This document shows positions 9,468 through 18,994 of a stretch of DNA of 64,000 nucleotides, in pieces. Source of the DNA: Sphaerochaeta halotolerans (lineage in GTDB: Bacteria; Spirochaetota; Spirochaetia; Sphaerochaetales; Sphaerochaetaceae); assembly GCF_003429665.1 (NCBI RefSeq), contig NZ_QUWK01000005.1, positions 124,001 through 188,000 of the forward strand, written 5' to 3'. The notes below the pieces were generated by a model. The model was given only the letters and a program-made list of their open reading frames with translations, was not told where the DNA came from and ran no database searches. The position numbers and the translations under genes were made by a program. Position 1 is the stretch's first letter. Each line of letters begins with the position of its first letter.

Positions 9468-10436
9468 ATGGATTCACAACAGTACTATAAACAATTACTC
9501 GAAGCATTGAAGATTGACACCGTTGAAAGAAGAACTGTCTTGCAGGGCCCTTATATCGGTGATGAAGCACTTCTGCAACACAATACGGTCATCGCAACCC
9601 ATTCTAGAAGGAATCATGACTGGAATGATCCCAGCTATCTCACGGAACGACTTGCCACTGATGTACATTTGGTTATCTTTGGAGGGGGTCACATTGCCCT
9701 TGATCTCTACCATCTGGCAGTGGACCTCGCCCTGCAGGTAACGATTGTTGATGATCGCCCTGATTTCTGTAATCAGGAACGCTTTCCTAAAGCCACCTGT
9801 CTTTGCGCCCCGTTTGAAGAGGTCCTGGGAACACAGCAATCGTGGATCCGACCTTACTTCATCATCACCACGCGAGGCCATGCTTATGACCGGCTCTGCC
9901 TGAAGAAAACACTTCGCCTGCCCCACGCATACATCGGGATGATCGGGAGCAAGAAGAAGGTTGCCAACACCTTTGATGCACTGCGGGAAGAACACTACAG
10001 TGAAGCAGAACTCGCAACCGTAAAGGCTCCTATCGGGTTGGATATTGGAGCCGTGACTTCTTCAGAGATTGCCCTCTCCATTCTTGCCCAAGTCATCAGT
10101 GAATACCGCAAGAACGAACAAGCTGTCAGGCTCGATGAACGAATACTTGCGAAACAAGCTACCGGAGAGAGCCATATTCTTGTACGGGTAGTGGAAAAGC
10201 ACGGATCGGCTCCTTGCGAAGTCGGCTTCCAGCTTGCCCTGTTTGCAGACAGGACTCTCATGGGAACGGTTGGGGGTGGAGCGATTGAGGCACGAGCAAT
10301 CAAGGAAGCACAGCGGATGCTCATGGATGCTCAAATGAACGACCATGTAGTTACCTACGATCTGAGCAATGAACATGCTGGTAACATTGGTATGATCTGT
10401 GGTGGTGTGGCTACCCTGCTTTTTCAGCGCAGGTGA
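9468..10436 (+). CDS. XdhC-family protein with permuted domain order
   Basis: 322 residues. The Rossmann half comes first (LVIFGGGHIALDLYHLA at ~70, IGLDIGAVTSSEIALSIL at ~190). The CoxI/XdhC half follows (GTVGGGAIEARAI at ~270) and ends with the cysteine motif GMICGGV at ~310. In ordinary XdhC proteins the CoxI part is N-terminal. This copy keeps the cysteine motif missing from the neighbouring XdhC-YqeB fusion, so the two proteins may complement each other in molybdenum cofactor sulfuration. It is 105 bp downstream of the fusion gene, preceded by a purine-rich GGGGGGA, and its end overlaps the femAB-like gene by 13 bp. Confidence 0.82.
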   Translation: MDSQQYYKQLLEALKIDTVERRTVLQGPYIGDEALLQHNTVIATHSRRNHDWNDPSYLTERLATDVHLVIFGGGHIALDLYHLAVDLALQVTIVDDRPDFCNQERFPKATCLCAPFEEVLGTQQSWIRPYFIITTRGHAYDRLCLKKTLRLPHAYIGMIGSKKKVANTFDALREEHYSEAELATVKAPIGLDIGAVTSSEIALSILAQVISEYRKNEQAVRLDERILAKQATGESHILVRVVEKHGSAPCEVGFQLALFADRTLMGTVGGGAIEARAIKEAQRMLMDAQMNDHVVTYDLSNEHAGNIGMICGGVATLLFQRR

Positions 10437-11500
10437 TACCCTTCTCCCACCATCTCATAGGCAAAGAGCTGGGAAGCTTGTTCCTCATCATAGGCAAAGT
10501 CCCAGCATCCCATTCGATGGAAGGCCGTTCCTCCGAATCCTTTTTTGAAGGTATAGAGGCCACTCATCGGGTGATGCTTTCCTTGAGAGGGAGAAACACC
10601 AAAAAGGTCATACTCGGTACACCCCCAATGCTTAGCCAACTGGATGGCATACCATTGCAGGGCATAGGTACTCATGGAGTTCCTCCTCTGGGATGAGGAT
10701 GCTCCGTAGAGATAGGTCGCACGACGGGATGAACGACTGAGGAACATGGCACTGAGTGGTTGCCCTTCAAAGAATGCCATCAAGAGCACAATTCCTGCTC
10801 CTTCATCCTCAGCATTGTAGAGAGCATCAAAGAAGAAGCGGTCATGCAAGGTTATCCTGTTCCGTTCACAGGTTTCCTCATACAGCGAATAGAAGATCTC
10901 AAGGTGGTCTCTTCCCACTTGGCGGACCTCTACCCCTTTTCGAAGTGCGAGTCTGATATTGTAACGGGTCTTGTGATGCATTCCAGAGAGGATTTGCTCC
11001 TCGCTTCCTTGCAGATTCACGAACATGGTATCGCTGGGGAGCTGATTTGATACTGCTTTTCTGAGTTGTTTGTCTCTCGTCCCCCAATTGAGGCGAAGGT
11101 TTTGCAGGGAGAGGGAGACATCTTCATCCTCTTCCCAGATGGACTGCCAAGGGAGGTCGTATCGCAGCAAAAGACAGTGGGAAGGCAGCTTTGCACGAAG
11201 GTTTATCGAGAGCTCTTCCAGGAAGGGCCCCATTTTTTCCTCATCTGGATTCAACACCGGCCCGTAGGGAACATATCCGATGCTCTGGTGCCGATTTACC
11301 GGGATCAACTGCACAAGGATGTCATCCAGGATATAGGAAGATCCTGGTTTCCCTTTGAGTTCTGAAAGTGGTATTTTGATATCAAATGCTTTGGTGTGGT
11401 ATCCTTGGTTCTCTTTTACTTGGGACCAGAAATACGATTGATGTAATAGAGGGGTATCATAGAGACCAGCAGGATCTTTTTCCTGCACCGTGAGATTCAT
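10424..11500 (-). CDS. FemAB-family aminoacyltransferase
   Basis: 358 residues with the double-GNAT organisation of FemX/FemAB/MurM proteins: an early LHQSYFWSQVKENQGY, a central HHKTRYNIRLALRKGVEVR and a late ALQWYAIQLAKHWGCTEYDLFGV. These enzymes use aminoacyl-tRNA to add amino acids to the peptidoglycan stem peptide on lipid II. The start at 11500 has GGAG seven bases upstream; the ATG at 11512 has none. A copy of the 156-bp repeat begins 22 bp before the start codon, so the gene's promoter lies in or beyond the repeat. Substrate not predictable. Confidence 0.85.
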   Translation of the reverse strand: MNLTVQEKDPAGLYDTPLLHQSYFWSQVKENQGYHTKAFDIKIPLSELKGKPGSSYILDDILVQLIPVNRHQSIGYVPYGPVLNPDEEKMGPFLEELSINLRAKLPSHCLLLRYDLPWQSIWEEDEDVSLSLQNLRLNWGTRDKQLRKAVSNQLPSDTMFVNLQGSEEQILSGMHHKTRYNIRLALRKGVEVRQVGRDHLEIFYSLYEETCERNRITLHDRFFFDALYNAEDEGAGIVLLMAFFEGQPLSAMFLSRSSRRATYLYGASSSQRRNSMSTYALQWYAIQLAKHWGCTEYDLFGVSPSQGKHHPMSGLYTFKKGFGGTAFHRMGCWDFAYDEEQASQLFAYEMVGEGYHLR

Positions 11501-11521
11501 TGCAAACTCCATTCATTGATA

Positions 11522-11677
11522 ATGAAAGGTATCAATACCCCAGGGCAAGCCCTGGACTCAGGAGGCGTTGCCTCCTTTTCCGCCCCAAGGCACGGGGTAT
11601 CTCACCTTGCTTTCCCGGCCCTCGCTCGGGGGAGGAACCTTCCTGCTGATTCCTTTCCTCTCGCTCCGTTGGGGAAT
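11522..11677 (+). repeat. 156-bp structured interspersed repeat, copy A
   Basis: First of five near-identical copies (others at 27028, 38822, 43933 and 44135, all in the same orientation). Within the unit: GGTAT-CA-ATACC at 7-18, perfect hairpins CCAGGGC/GCCCTGG (19-34) and AGGAGGC/GCCTCCT (39-55), and ATACCCC (14-20) complementary to GGGGTAT (73-79). The 3' half has TCCCG/CGGGA-like and GAGAGGAA/TTCCTCTC pairings, slightly altered in this copy. Bounded by AATGA on the left and AATAA on the right. It sits between the divergent femAB-like and phoR-like genes; the remaining ~125 bp of that gap hold only the phoR ribosome site. Confidence 0.93.
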
Positions 11678-11802
11678 AAAGGAAACAGTACCACAGAAAG
11701 AAAAAAGGGAAAAGGGGGCGGAAACTATGAAGAAAGTATGAATACTATACGATTCCCTTGTCTTTCCCAAACCAACGTTGGTAGAATCAACTGAGGAGAA
11801 TT

Positions 11803-13644
11803 ATGCAATACAAAAGCATTCGTGCGCGTTTGGCGTTGACTACCTTTCTCGTTCTTGTCTGTTCGCTCTTGGGCAGTATGTGGATTGCGAATCGTGCGTT
11901 CTCCACTACCATTAGGGAGACCACCTATGCTGAACTCTCTGCAAAGGCCGACTATCTGGCAACATTGGTAAAGGACTCTTCTGAGCCTTGGTTGCTAGAA
12001 CATTTTGACTCCTATGCAGCTTCTACGGCAACCAGGATCACCCTTATCAATAAAGAGGGCGTAGTCCTGTTTGACTCCGACTATGACATCGCAGAATTAA
12101 ACAACCACCTCTACCGTGAAGAGGTGCAGGCAGCATTGATGAACGGGAAAGCTTTTAGTGAACGAAGAAGCAGCACCCAAAACCTACCCGTCCTCTATTG
12201 GGCTATAGCGTTGGAAGAGCATCCCACCATTGCAGTACTACGAGTCTCCAAGACACTCAACCAGCTAGCAGGGTATCAGGCAACCTACCAAAGCCTCTTT
12301 TTCAGAGGGATTGGAGTCCTGGTACTCTTTTTCGTACTGCTCATGTTCTTTGTTATTTCCATGATCACCCGTCCACTCGACCGCTTGAAGGACTTAGCCC
12401 GCAAGTATGCAAACGGAGACCTACAGGCAAGGCTACATCTCACCTCACCGCAAGAACTGGCTGAGCTTTCCCACACCATGGAAGAGATGGCCCAAGAGAT
12501 CCAAGAAAAAATTTCCCAGGTGGAGTTTGGGAAAAATCAAGTGGAGGCTATTCTCAACAGCCTTAGCGAAGGAATACTTCTTCTTGACCGTCATCTGAAC
12601 GTAAAAGTGGCAAACAGTGAAGCACGCTTGCTCTTTACCGAACAGGAAGGCACTGTGCTCGGAAAAAACCTTTCCCATCTTATCAGTTCCAATGAAGTAC
12701 GCTCACTCTGCAATGCCACCCTACGGGATGGGGAAGAAAGGGAACTCACTATTGAACAGTATGGACATCTCTTCGGGCAGACAGCACGGATTGTGGGAAA
12801 ACAGCAGGTCAGGGAACTAAGAATGGTCACCTGTGCTGTACGATCGGGTGAAGGTCTCATCGACTCAGTGGTGCTTTCCATCAATGATATGACAGAATTG
12901 AAACACCTAGAACAAATTCGCAAAGATTTTGTGGCAAATGTAAGCCATGAGCTCAAGACACCCATCACCTCAATCGCTGGATTCGCAGAGGCACTGACAG
13001 AAACCAAGAAACCGGAAGAGATTGAACATTTCTCAAAGATCATCAGTAGACAAGCAAATCGGATGAGACAGCTGGTAGAGGATTTGTTGTTGCTCAGCAG
13101 CCTGGAGCAAGAACAGCACAAGGCATCCATGAGCTGGACCACCCTCGAGCAAATAGTGGGAGAGACTGAAGAAGCTTGTACCTATCGCTTTGAGGAACGA
13201 GGCAGCAGCCTCCAGATTACTTCCAGTAATCCTGAAAATCTCCTGCTCTACGTCAACGAGAACTTGATCGCACAAGCGCTGACTAACTTGGTCATCAACG
13301 CTTTGAACTACTCTGAGGCGGGATCAAAGGTGCTTCTTTCTGCCACCGTAAGCGAAGAACACATTACCTTCAGTATCCAGGACCATGGCATTGGAATTCC
13401 TAAGGATGTCCAGGATAGAATCTTTGAACGATTCTATCGAGTCGATGCAGCAAGAAGCAGGAGTCAAGGTGGCACAGGCCTTGGCCTATCCATCGTGAAA
13501 CATATCGTGCAGGTGCATGGAGGCAGACTCTCCCTTGAGAGCGAAGTGGGAAAAGGAAGCACCTTTACCATCATGTTACCAAGAATGGGAGGGCAGCTGA
13601 AGGATCTGCAAAAACGTAGTGAGGAGCTCTACCGGAAGCACTAA
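11803..13644 (+). CDS. PhoR-like sensor histidine kinase
   Basis: 613 residues: TM1 (~8-28), a periplasmic sensor region (~30-165), TM2 (~168-190), HAMP (RPLDRLKDLARKYANGD), a PAS domain (~245-360), the HisKA box FVANVSHELKTPITSI with the phospho-accepting His, and HATPase motifs (NLVINALNYS, DHGIGIP, GGTGLGLSIV). It would autophosphorylate and pass phosphate to a response regulator. The order TM-HAMP-PAS-kinase and its position facing pst-phoU point to PhoR. GAGGAG precedes the ATG. The likely partner regulator is separated from it by the xdhC/yqe genes. Confidence 0.9.
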   Translation: MQYKSIRARLALTTFLVLVCSLLGSMWIANRAFSTTIRETTYAELSAKADYLATLVKDSSEPWLLEHFDSYAASTATRITLINKEGVVLFDSDYDIAELNNHLYREEVQAALMNGKAFSERRSSTQNLPVLYWAIALEEHPTIAVLRVSKTLNQLAGYQATYQSLFFRGIGVLVLFFVLLMFFVISMITRPLDRLKDLARKYANGDLQARLHLTSPQELAELSHTMEEMAQEIQEKISQVEFGKNQVEAILNSLSEGILLLDRHLNVKVANSEARLLFTEQEGTVLGKNLSHLISSNEVRSLCNATLRDGEERELTIEQYGHLFGQTARIVGKQQVRELRMVTCAVRSGEGLIDSVVLSINDMTELKHLEQIRKDFVANVSHELKTPITSIAGFAEALTETKKPEEIEHFSKIISRQANRMRQLVEDLLLLSSLEQEQHKASMSWTTLEQIVGETEEACTYRFEERGSSLQITSSNPENLLLYVNENLIAQALTNLVINALNYSEAGSKVLLSATVSEEHITFSIQDHGIGIPKDVQDRIFERFYRVDAARSRSQGGTGLGLSIVKHIVQVHGGRLSLESEVGKGSTFTIMLPRMGGQLKDLQKRSEELYRKH

Positions 13645-13669
13645 AAGACATCCCCCCTTGCGGGAGGAT
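13641..13669 (-). terminator. Probable terminator of the pst-phoU operon
   Basis: Read on the minus strand, ATCCTCCC-GCAA-GGGGGGAT forms a hairpin with one mismatch, followed by GTCTTTTAG. It lies between the convergent phoR-like and phoU stops and could also slow readthrough from the other side. The T run is short. Confidence 0.5.
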
Positions 13670-13698
13670 ATCGATAGCAATCTGGGCTGTGGAGTCTT

Positions 13699-14376
13699 CT
13701 ACTCAGTCTTCTTTGGTCCATTGAGCTTTGGGCGCTGGCCCTTGTCCATGTACACAATCCAGCGGCAGATGGTGGTCACATGGTCTCCATATCGTTCCAT
13801 CTCCTTTGTCAGGTAGAAGAGGTTGAGTATTCGCTCCATCTCTGCTTCCGTTTCTGGTCTGAGAGCGAAGAGGTCAGCATTCAAGGCATCCCGCTCTGCA
13901 TCCATCTTGTCATCAAGTAGTGCCACCTCTATAGCCTTCTCTGCTTTCACGTCAATGAATGCTTCAACAACCTTGCGCGTCATGGTAGCGCCAAGGAGCG
14001 CCATCTCGCTGATACGTTCGACAAACGGGATAAACATTGCTTCCTCTTCACTACTTGCCATCTTGGCCATATGAGAGGCATGGTCCCCCATTCGCTCCAA
14101 GCTGGAAACAATCTTGATTCCTGCAATGATATGGCGCATGTAATGACCGTAGGGGGTTTCACTTACAAGGAGGCGTACCCCGTCGTTCTCCACCATCTCC
14201 TGCAGTTGATCGATGAACCAGTCATTTGTAATGACTTTCTTAGCCAACTCCACGTCGTGGTTTCGAAACGCATATTGTGCTTGATAGATTGCTTCTTCCA
14301 CCCTGTTTACCATTTGAATGAGCATCTCTTGGAAGAATTGCATCTTCTCATCAAGCTTACTGATAGTTTGGTCCAT
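13699..14376 (-). CDS. phoU: Phosphate transport system regulator PhoU
   Basis: 225 residues, all helical, with the two repeated metal-binding motifs of PhoU (ERMGDHASHMAKM at ~95 and EMERYGDHVTTICRW at ~195). PhoU relays the state of the Pst transporter to the PhoR kinase and represses the Pho response when phosphate is plentiful. It is the last gene of pstS-pstC-pstA-pstB-phoU, 15 bp after pstB. Confidence 0.95.
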   Translation of the reverse strand: MDQTISKLDEKMQFFQEMLIQMVNRVEEAIYQAQYAFRNHDVELAKKVITNDWFIDQLQEMVENDGVRLLVSETPYGHYMRHIIAGIKIVSSLERMGDHASHMAKMASSEEEAMFIPFVERISEMALLGATMTRKVVEAFIDVKAEKAIEVALLDDKMDAERDALNADLFALRPETEAEMERILNLFYLTKEMERYGDHVTTICRWIVYMDKGQRPKLNGPKKTE

Positions 14377-14391
14377 GATTCCCTCCCAGGA

Positions 14392-15222
14392 TCAACCGAA
14401 TTTTCCGGAGATGTACTCTTCCGTTTTTTTGTGTGCCGGGTTGAGGAACAGCTGCTCGGTTGGAGCATACTCCTCCAAATAACCGGTACGTCCCTCATCA
14501 ACCATGAAGAACGCTGTATTGTCTGAAACACGCGACGCTTGGCCCATGTTATGGGTGACAATGACAATTGTGTAGTATTGCTTCAGTTCAAGAATCAGCT
14601 CCTCAATGCGCCCTGTTGCAATGGGATCAAGCGCAGAAGCCGGTTCATCCATCAAGATGACCTCAGGTTGGACCGCCAAGGTCCTTGCGATGCAAAGACG
14701 TTGTTGTTGCCCTCCACTGAGTTGTAGTGCATTCTGCTTGAGTTTGTCCTTTACCTCATCCCAGAGAGCAGCCTTCTGCAAGCTGGTCTCCACCAGCTCA
14801 TCATAGTCCCCTTTGAATCCATTGATTTTTGCACCCCAGGTAATATTTTCATAAATGGATTTTGGAAACGGATTAGGTTTCTGGAACACCATGCCGATGC
14901 TTCTCCTGATCAAAACAGGGTCAACATCCTTTGCATAGAGATCCTGACCATGAAACAGGACCTGGCCATCAATAGTAGCCCCTCTAATCATATCATTCAT
15001 CCTATTGATGCTTCTCAGTACAGTGCTTTTTCCACAACCAGAGGGACCAATAAAAGCGGTAACCTGTTTCTCATAAATTGGTAAGGAAGCATCCTTTACT
15101 GCATGGAAACTACCGTAATGGATATTTACATCCTCCAATGTTATGATTTTCTGTTTCTCCACTGTTTCTGACTTCCCTAAGTATTCAAAATTTTCTACTT
15201 CTGTTGCTTGCATTACTTTCAT
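14392..15222 (-). CDS. pstB: Phosphate ABC transporter ATP-binding protein
   Basis: 276 residues from the ATG at 15222, which overlaps the pstA stop by 4 bp (ATGA). Walker [11 protein letters not shown]-loop [19 protein letters not shown] (typical of PstB), signature LSGGQQQR and Walker [13 protein letters not shown] are all intact. It powers high-affinity phosphate import with PstA and PstC. The first ~28 residues before the ABC core are an N-terminal extension. Confidence 0.97.
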   Translation of the reverse strand: MKVMQATEVENFEYLGKSETVEKQKIITLEDVNIHYGSFHAVKDASLPIYEKQVTAFIGPSGCGKSTVLRSINRMNDMIRGATIDGQVLFHGQDLYAKDVDPVLIRRSIGMVFQKPNPFPKSIYENITWGAKINGFKGDYDELVETSLQKAALWDEVKDKLKQNALQLSGGQQQRLCIARTLAVQPEVILMDEPASALDPIATGRIEELILELKQYYTIVIVTHNMGQASRVSDNTAFFMVDEGRTGYLEEYAPTEQLFLNPAHKKTEEYISGKFG

Positions 15223-16487
15223 GCTGCCATCCTTTTTTTCTTGGAGAGTTTGTCCCGAAGATATATCGCCCCACTGTTCAACACAAGCAAAAGTACCAGC
15301 AGTACAATGATGGCTGCGGCTGCAATGTTGCGGTAAGAACCCTGGGGACGTGCCGACCATTGGTAAATTTGGATTGGCAATGTAGTGAACTTCGAGAAAA
15401 TACTTGCAGGGTCCACACTGATGAACGTCGATGCTCCAATGACCACCAAAGGGGCAGTCTCTCCCAATGCCCTGGAAAGGGCAAGAATCGTCCCGGTTAA
15501 AATCCTGTCAAAGCTGGCAGGAAGCACATGGCTCCAGATGGTCTGCCACTTTGTGGCACCCACCCCGTAACTACTCATCCTCAGTGAGTCAGGAACGCCC
15601 TTGAGGGCTTCCTGGGTGTTGATGATGATGATCGGCAATACCAACAATCCCAAGGTAAGGCCACCACTGAGAATCGTCCTTCCATTTGCAGTAGTATCGG
15701 CAACTGAGGAGAAGATTGCCCCACTGGTCACCCCCTCCAAGGCTCGCACGAATACAGCCAACCCCAGGAGCCCATAGATGATGGATGGCACTGCACTGAG
15801 ATTGAAGATATTGAGCTGGAGCAGACGATTCAGTTTTGTATCATCTGCATACTCTTCCAGGTAGATGGCCGAGCCCACCCCAATGGGGAAAGCAAGCAAA
15901 AAGGTAATGGCAATGATCCAAAGTGAACCCAACATTGCAGTACGAATACCTGCATTCAAAGGATTTGCAGACTGATCATTGATGAGGAACTCAGGGGTTA
16001 TCCAACTTTTGAAAATGAGATAGGAATCTGCTTGATCAGCCATAAATGCACCGATCTCATCCTGTTTTGTGATTGAGCCCCAGAGCCCCCAACTCTTGAG
16101 AACTGATGGCTTAATGATATATTGCTCGATCAAGGATCTGAGTTCACGATCGGTTCTTTCTGCTAACGGCTTCTCAGATTCCACCCTTCTCAGTATTCCG
16201 CTGGACAGGTTATTCTTTGCCGCTTCCTCCAATTGGGAACGTGAAAGCTCATCCAGGGAGGAAGCCCCACTGACCAATGCACTAACTTCTACTTCATTGC
16301 GAACAACGATGTATCCAAAAACGGAATCAATCACCGATATAAGCAACAAAAGTAAGAACAAAACTGCCACTGCTGTAGCAAAGATAAATATCACTTTCCA
16401 GATCATCGATACTCGAGAGCGTTTTTGTAACAAGAGCAGGCTTTCTGCTCTGGTGCCAAACATCGATTCTGTCTGCATATTATTCAT
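15219..16487 (-). CDS. pstA: Phosphate ABC transporter permease PstA, with long periplasmic insert
   Basis: Inner-membrane subunit, 422 residues against ~280-300 for typical PstA. The extra length is a hydrophilic segment (about residues 60-165) between TM1 and the conserved permease core. The core keeps [25 protein letters not shown] and the ABC-coupling loop [26 protein letters not shown]. The start overlaps the pstC end by 8 bp; an internal Met at 16478 would avoid the overlap. It pairs with PstC to form the phosphate channel. Confidence 0.94.
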   Translation of the reverse strand: MNNMQTESMFGTRAESLLLLQKRSRVSMIWKVIFIFATAVAVLFLLLLLISVIDSVFGYIVVRNEVEVSALVSGASSLDELSRSQLEEAAKNNLSSGILRRVESEKPLAERTDRELRSLIEQYIIKPSVLKSWGLWGSITKQDEIGAFMADQADSYLIFKSWITPEFLINDQSANPLNAGIRTAMLGSLWIIAITFLLAFPIGVGSAIYLEEYADDTKLNRLLQLNIFNLSAVPSIIYGLLGLAVFVRALEGVTSGAIFSSVADTTANGRTILSGGLTLGLLVLPIIIINTQEALKGVPDSLRMSSYGVGATKWQTIWSHVLPASFDRILTGTILALSRALGETAPLVVIGASTFISVDPASIFSKFTTLPIQIYQWSARPQGSYRNIAAAAIIVLLVLLLVLNSGAIYLRDKLSKKKRMAA

Positions 16488-17400
16488 ACTCCTGGTAGAA
16501 AAGGCTCGAAACCTTTCTTGAGATAAGATTCAACGTGAAGGTGATGATAAACAGCACCAATCCAAGCGCAAAAATACTGTTGTAATCAACCGAGTTATAG
16601 CTCACATCCCCACCACTGATTCTCACAATGTAGCCAGTAATCGTTTCAGCTGCCTCGAAGGGGTTGAATGTCATATTTGGTCCCGCCCCTGCCGCCAGGG
16701 CTACGATCATGGTCTCCCCAATAGCCCTAGAGAGAGCCAGAAGGAAGGTTGCGCTAAGCCCACTCAAAGCTGCAGGAAGGACAACACGGAACGTGGTCTC
16801 AATCCTCGTACCGCCAAGAGCAAGACCTGCAAGGCGCAACTCCTGGGGAACAGCAGAGATGGCGTCCTCAGCCATGGTAGCTATCATGGGGAGCACAAGA
16901 ATACCGATAACCAGACCTGCACTGGCAGTATTGTAGATTTCAACCGTCCCCTGCCCAAAAATCGAGCGGAGCAACGGGGTCATGAATGTAAGGGCAAAAT
17001 AGCCATAAACAATAGTGGGAATCCCGGCTAATACCTCCAGAATAGGCTTAAGTCTTCCCCTGACTTTGTCAGTCGCATACTCGGCAAGGTAAATTGCCAC
17101 AAACAACCCAAGGGGAATAGCAAACACCATGGCGATTACACTAGTAATGATGGTTGCATTCAACAAGGGAAGAAAACCGAACAAGTCGATCATGGGTTGC
17201 CACGTCTTACCAGTAAGAAAGCCAACGAGCGTGACCTTTTGATCTGAAAAAAAGAGAAAGGATTCCCGAACGAGAATCACCGCAATCCCAACTGTAATCA
17301 AGATAGAGAAAAGTGCACAAAGGAACAGGATTGTTTCAATAACCTGTTCGTGCAACCTGTGCTTTTTCCCAAAAGGATGGGTGATATGCCTTTGTGTCAT
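16480..17400 (-). CDS. pstC: Phosphate ABC transporter permease PstC
   Basis: 306 residues, six predicted membrane segments, with the PstC hallmarks FGLFVAIYLAEYA-like and AISAVPQELRLAGLALGGTRIETTFRVVLPAA (the coupling helix for PstB). It forms the transmembrane pathway with PstA. It is 69 bp downstream of pstS and overlaps pstA by 8 bp. Confidence 0.95.
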   Translation of the reverse strand: MTQRHITHPFGKKHRLHEQVIETILFLCALFSILITVGIAVILVRESFLFFSDQKVTLVGFLTGKTWQPMIDLFGFLPLLNATIITSVIAMVFAIPLGLFVAIYLAEYATDKVRGRLKPILEVLAGIPTIVYGYFALTFMTPLLRSIFGQGTVEIYNTASAGLVIGILVLPMIATMAEDAISAVPQELRLAGLALGGTRIETTFRVVLPAALSGLSATFLLALSRAIGETMIVALAAGAGPNMTFNPFEAAETITGYIVRISGGDVSYNSVDYNSIFALGLVLFIITFTLNLISRKVSSLFYQEYE

Positions 17401-17469
17401 ACTGTATATCCTCTATTCATAGGAATTGGCCGCATCAAAACAATGCGGCCAACTTCACTACATTGTGCT

Positions 17470-18465
17470 TTAATATGCACCTTTGGTGGCCTCTAACCAA
17501 GTCTGACGAGCCTTATTCAGCTCATCCTCATTGGCAGGGAAGTAGCCAACTTTAGTAATCTCTTCATTGACATAGCTGAGGTAGAAGTCTAGGAAGGCTG
17601 CAACCTGAGGCTTGCTCTTCATGATCTCTGCATCACTGTAGAGGAAGAGTGGTCGAGCGAGCGGATAGGAGTTGTTGTCCACATTCGCCTTGCTGGCTTC
17701 AATCCCATTGATGCTGAGTATGTTGAGCGAATCGGCATTCTCATTGTAATATGCATAGCCAAAGAATCCGATTGCATAGGGGCTCCCCTTGATCCCCTGT
17801 ACCAGGATGTTGTCATCCTCACTTAGCTGCAGGTGACTGGCAGAAAGCATTGGTTCAGGATTCTTTTTGAATACTTCTTCAGCGAAGTAGTCAAATGTAC
17901 CACTGTCGGTTCCTGGAATGAATCGCTGAATCGGCTCATCAGGATACGATGGATTCACATCTTTCCAAGTCTTAGCGGTGCTGAAAATCTTTCCAAGCTC
18001 TTCCATGGTGGCATTCTTGATGAAGGTATTCTTCTTGCTTACCACAACGGCAAGCGCATCGGTACCCACCCTGAATTCAATTGGGTTTCTTCCAATTTTC
18101 TTTGCATCCTCAATTTCACTTGCCTTGATACGGCGACTTGCGTTTGAGATGTCTGTCTCACCGGAAACCGTAAAACGTTCAAATCCTGCTCCACTTCCGA
18201 TGGAATCAATGGTAATGACCCCACTGTAACCCTCTTCCTTGAAGCGTTCAGCCATTCGTTCGGAAAGGGGATAGACGGTGGAACTACCAGCGGTGATGAT
18301 ATTTCCCTTGACCTTCAGGGGATTTACTCCTGGGAGGCCATCAACGGATGGTCCTTCAATCCAGTTGAAGGATGTTGTTGCAACATTCCCTGATTCACTT
18401 GTGCCTGCTGCACTGAGCGAAACCAAGGTAATAACCATCAATACGATAATACTCAATCTTTTCAT
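17470..18465 (-). CDS. pstS: Phosphate-binding periplasmic protein PstS
   Basis: 331 residues from the Met at 18465, which has GGAGG just upstream. An N-terminal signal peptide (MKRLSIIVLMVITLVSLSAAG) is followed by the PstS core: AGSSTVYPLSERMAERF, the phosphate-contacting SIGSGAGFERF, and RFIPGTDSGTFDYFAEEVF. It captures phosphate outside the inner membrane and delivers it to PstCA. First gene of the operon. No lipobox Cys at the signal cleavage region. The AT-rich upstream stretch (18466-18616) probably holds its promoter but I could not identify a clear Pho box. Confidence 0.95.
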   Translation of the reverse strand: MKRLSIIVLMVITLVSLSAAGTSESGNVATTSFNWIEGPSVDGLPGVNPLKVKGNIITAGSSTVYPLSERMAERFKEEGYSGVITIDSIGSGAGFERFTVSGETDISNASRRIKASEIEDAKKIGRNPIEFRVGTDALAVVVSKKNTFIKNATMEELGKIFSTAKTWKDVNPSYPDEPIQRFIPGTDSGTFDYFAEEVFKKNPEPMLSASHLQLSEDDNILVQGIKGSPYAIGFFGYAYYNENADSLNILSINGIEASKANVDNNSYPLARPLFLYSDAEIMKSKPQVAAFLDFYLSYVNEEITKVGYFPANEDELNKARQTWLEATKGAY

Positions 18466-18616
18466 TGTTTCCTCCATATTTAGAAACATTGTTGGCCATA
18501 CCATACTTTTAATATGTGAAAAAAGTGTTTGGATACCATGAATAGTCTGTTATCATTTTCCCTCCTCCTCTTTCCTCTTTTAATGAACCTTGGTACCTTA
18601 AGAAAAGGGAGGACTT

Positions 18617-18994
18617 ATGGCAAAGAAACTTCACTTCTACCGTTGCCCCATTTGTCATTCAATGGTTGATGTAATTCATGACGAGGGGCACTCCTTGCAC
18701 TGTTGCGAAACCGAGATGCAACTCTTGATACCAAGAACCGCTGACGAGCGTGATCCAAACCATGAAATTGTACTCACACACCGAAGTGGTTTGCTCTACG
18801 TGAAAGTCGGGAGCAAGCCCCACCCCCAGAGTGAGGAACACCAGATTACTACTCTATTTCTCGTAACGAAAGATCATACCCGGCGCCATGACATCCGCAA
18901 AGGGACACCAGCCTCTGCGGTATTCAGCGATACTGACCATGGAGATGTCTATGCATACTGCAATAAAGAAGGATTATTCAAAGCCTCTTTCTAG
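18617..18994 (+). CDS. Desulfoferrodoxin-type superoxide reductase-like protein
   Basis: 125 residues. The N-terminal desulforedoxin domain has CPIC at ~10 and CC at ~31, which would bind a rubredoxin-like iron. The C-terminal superoxide reductase domain keeps the three early His ligands (NHEIVL, KPHP, EEH) and the Cys ligand in YAYCNKEG. The last His ligand, expected three residues after that Cys (CNLHG in Desulfovibrio desulfoferrodoxin), is Glu here. Such proteins reduce superoxide to peroxide in anaerobes. GGGAGGA precedes the ATG. The altered ligand set means activity should not be assumed. Confidence 0.83.
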   Translation: MAKKLHFYRCPICHSMVDVIHDEGHSLHCCETEMQLLIPRTADERDPNHEIVLTHRSGLLYVKVGSKPHPQSEEHQITTLFLVTKDHTRRHDIRKGTPASAVFSDTDHGDVYAYCNKEGLFKASF

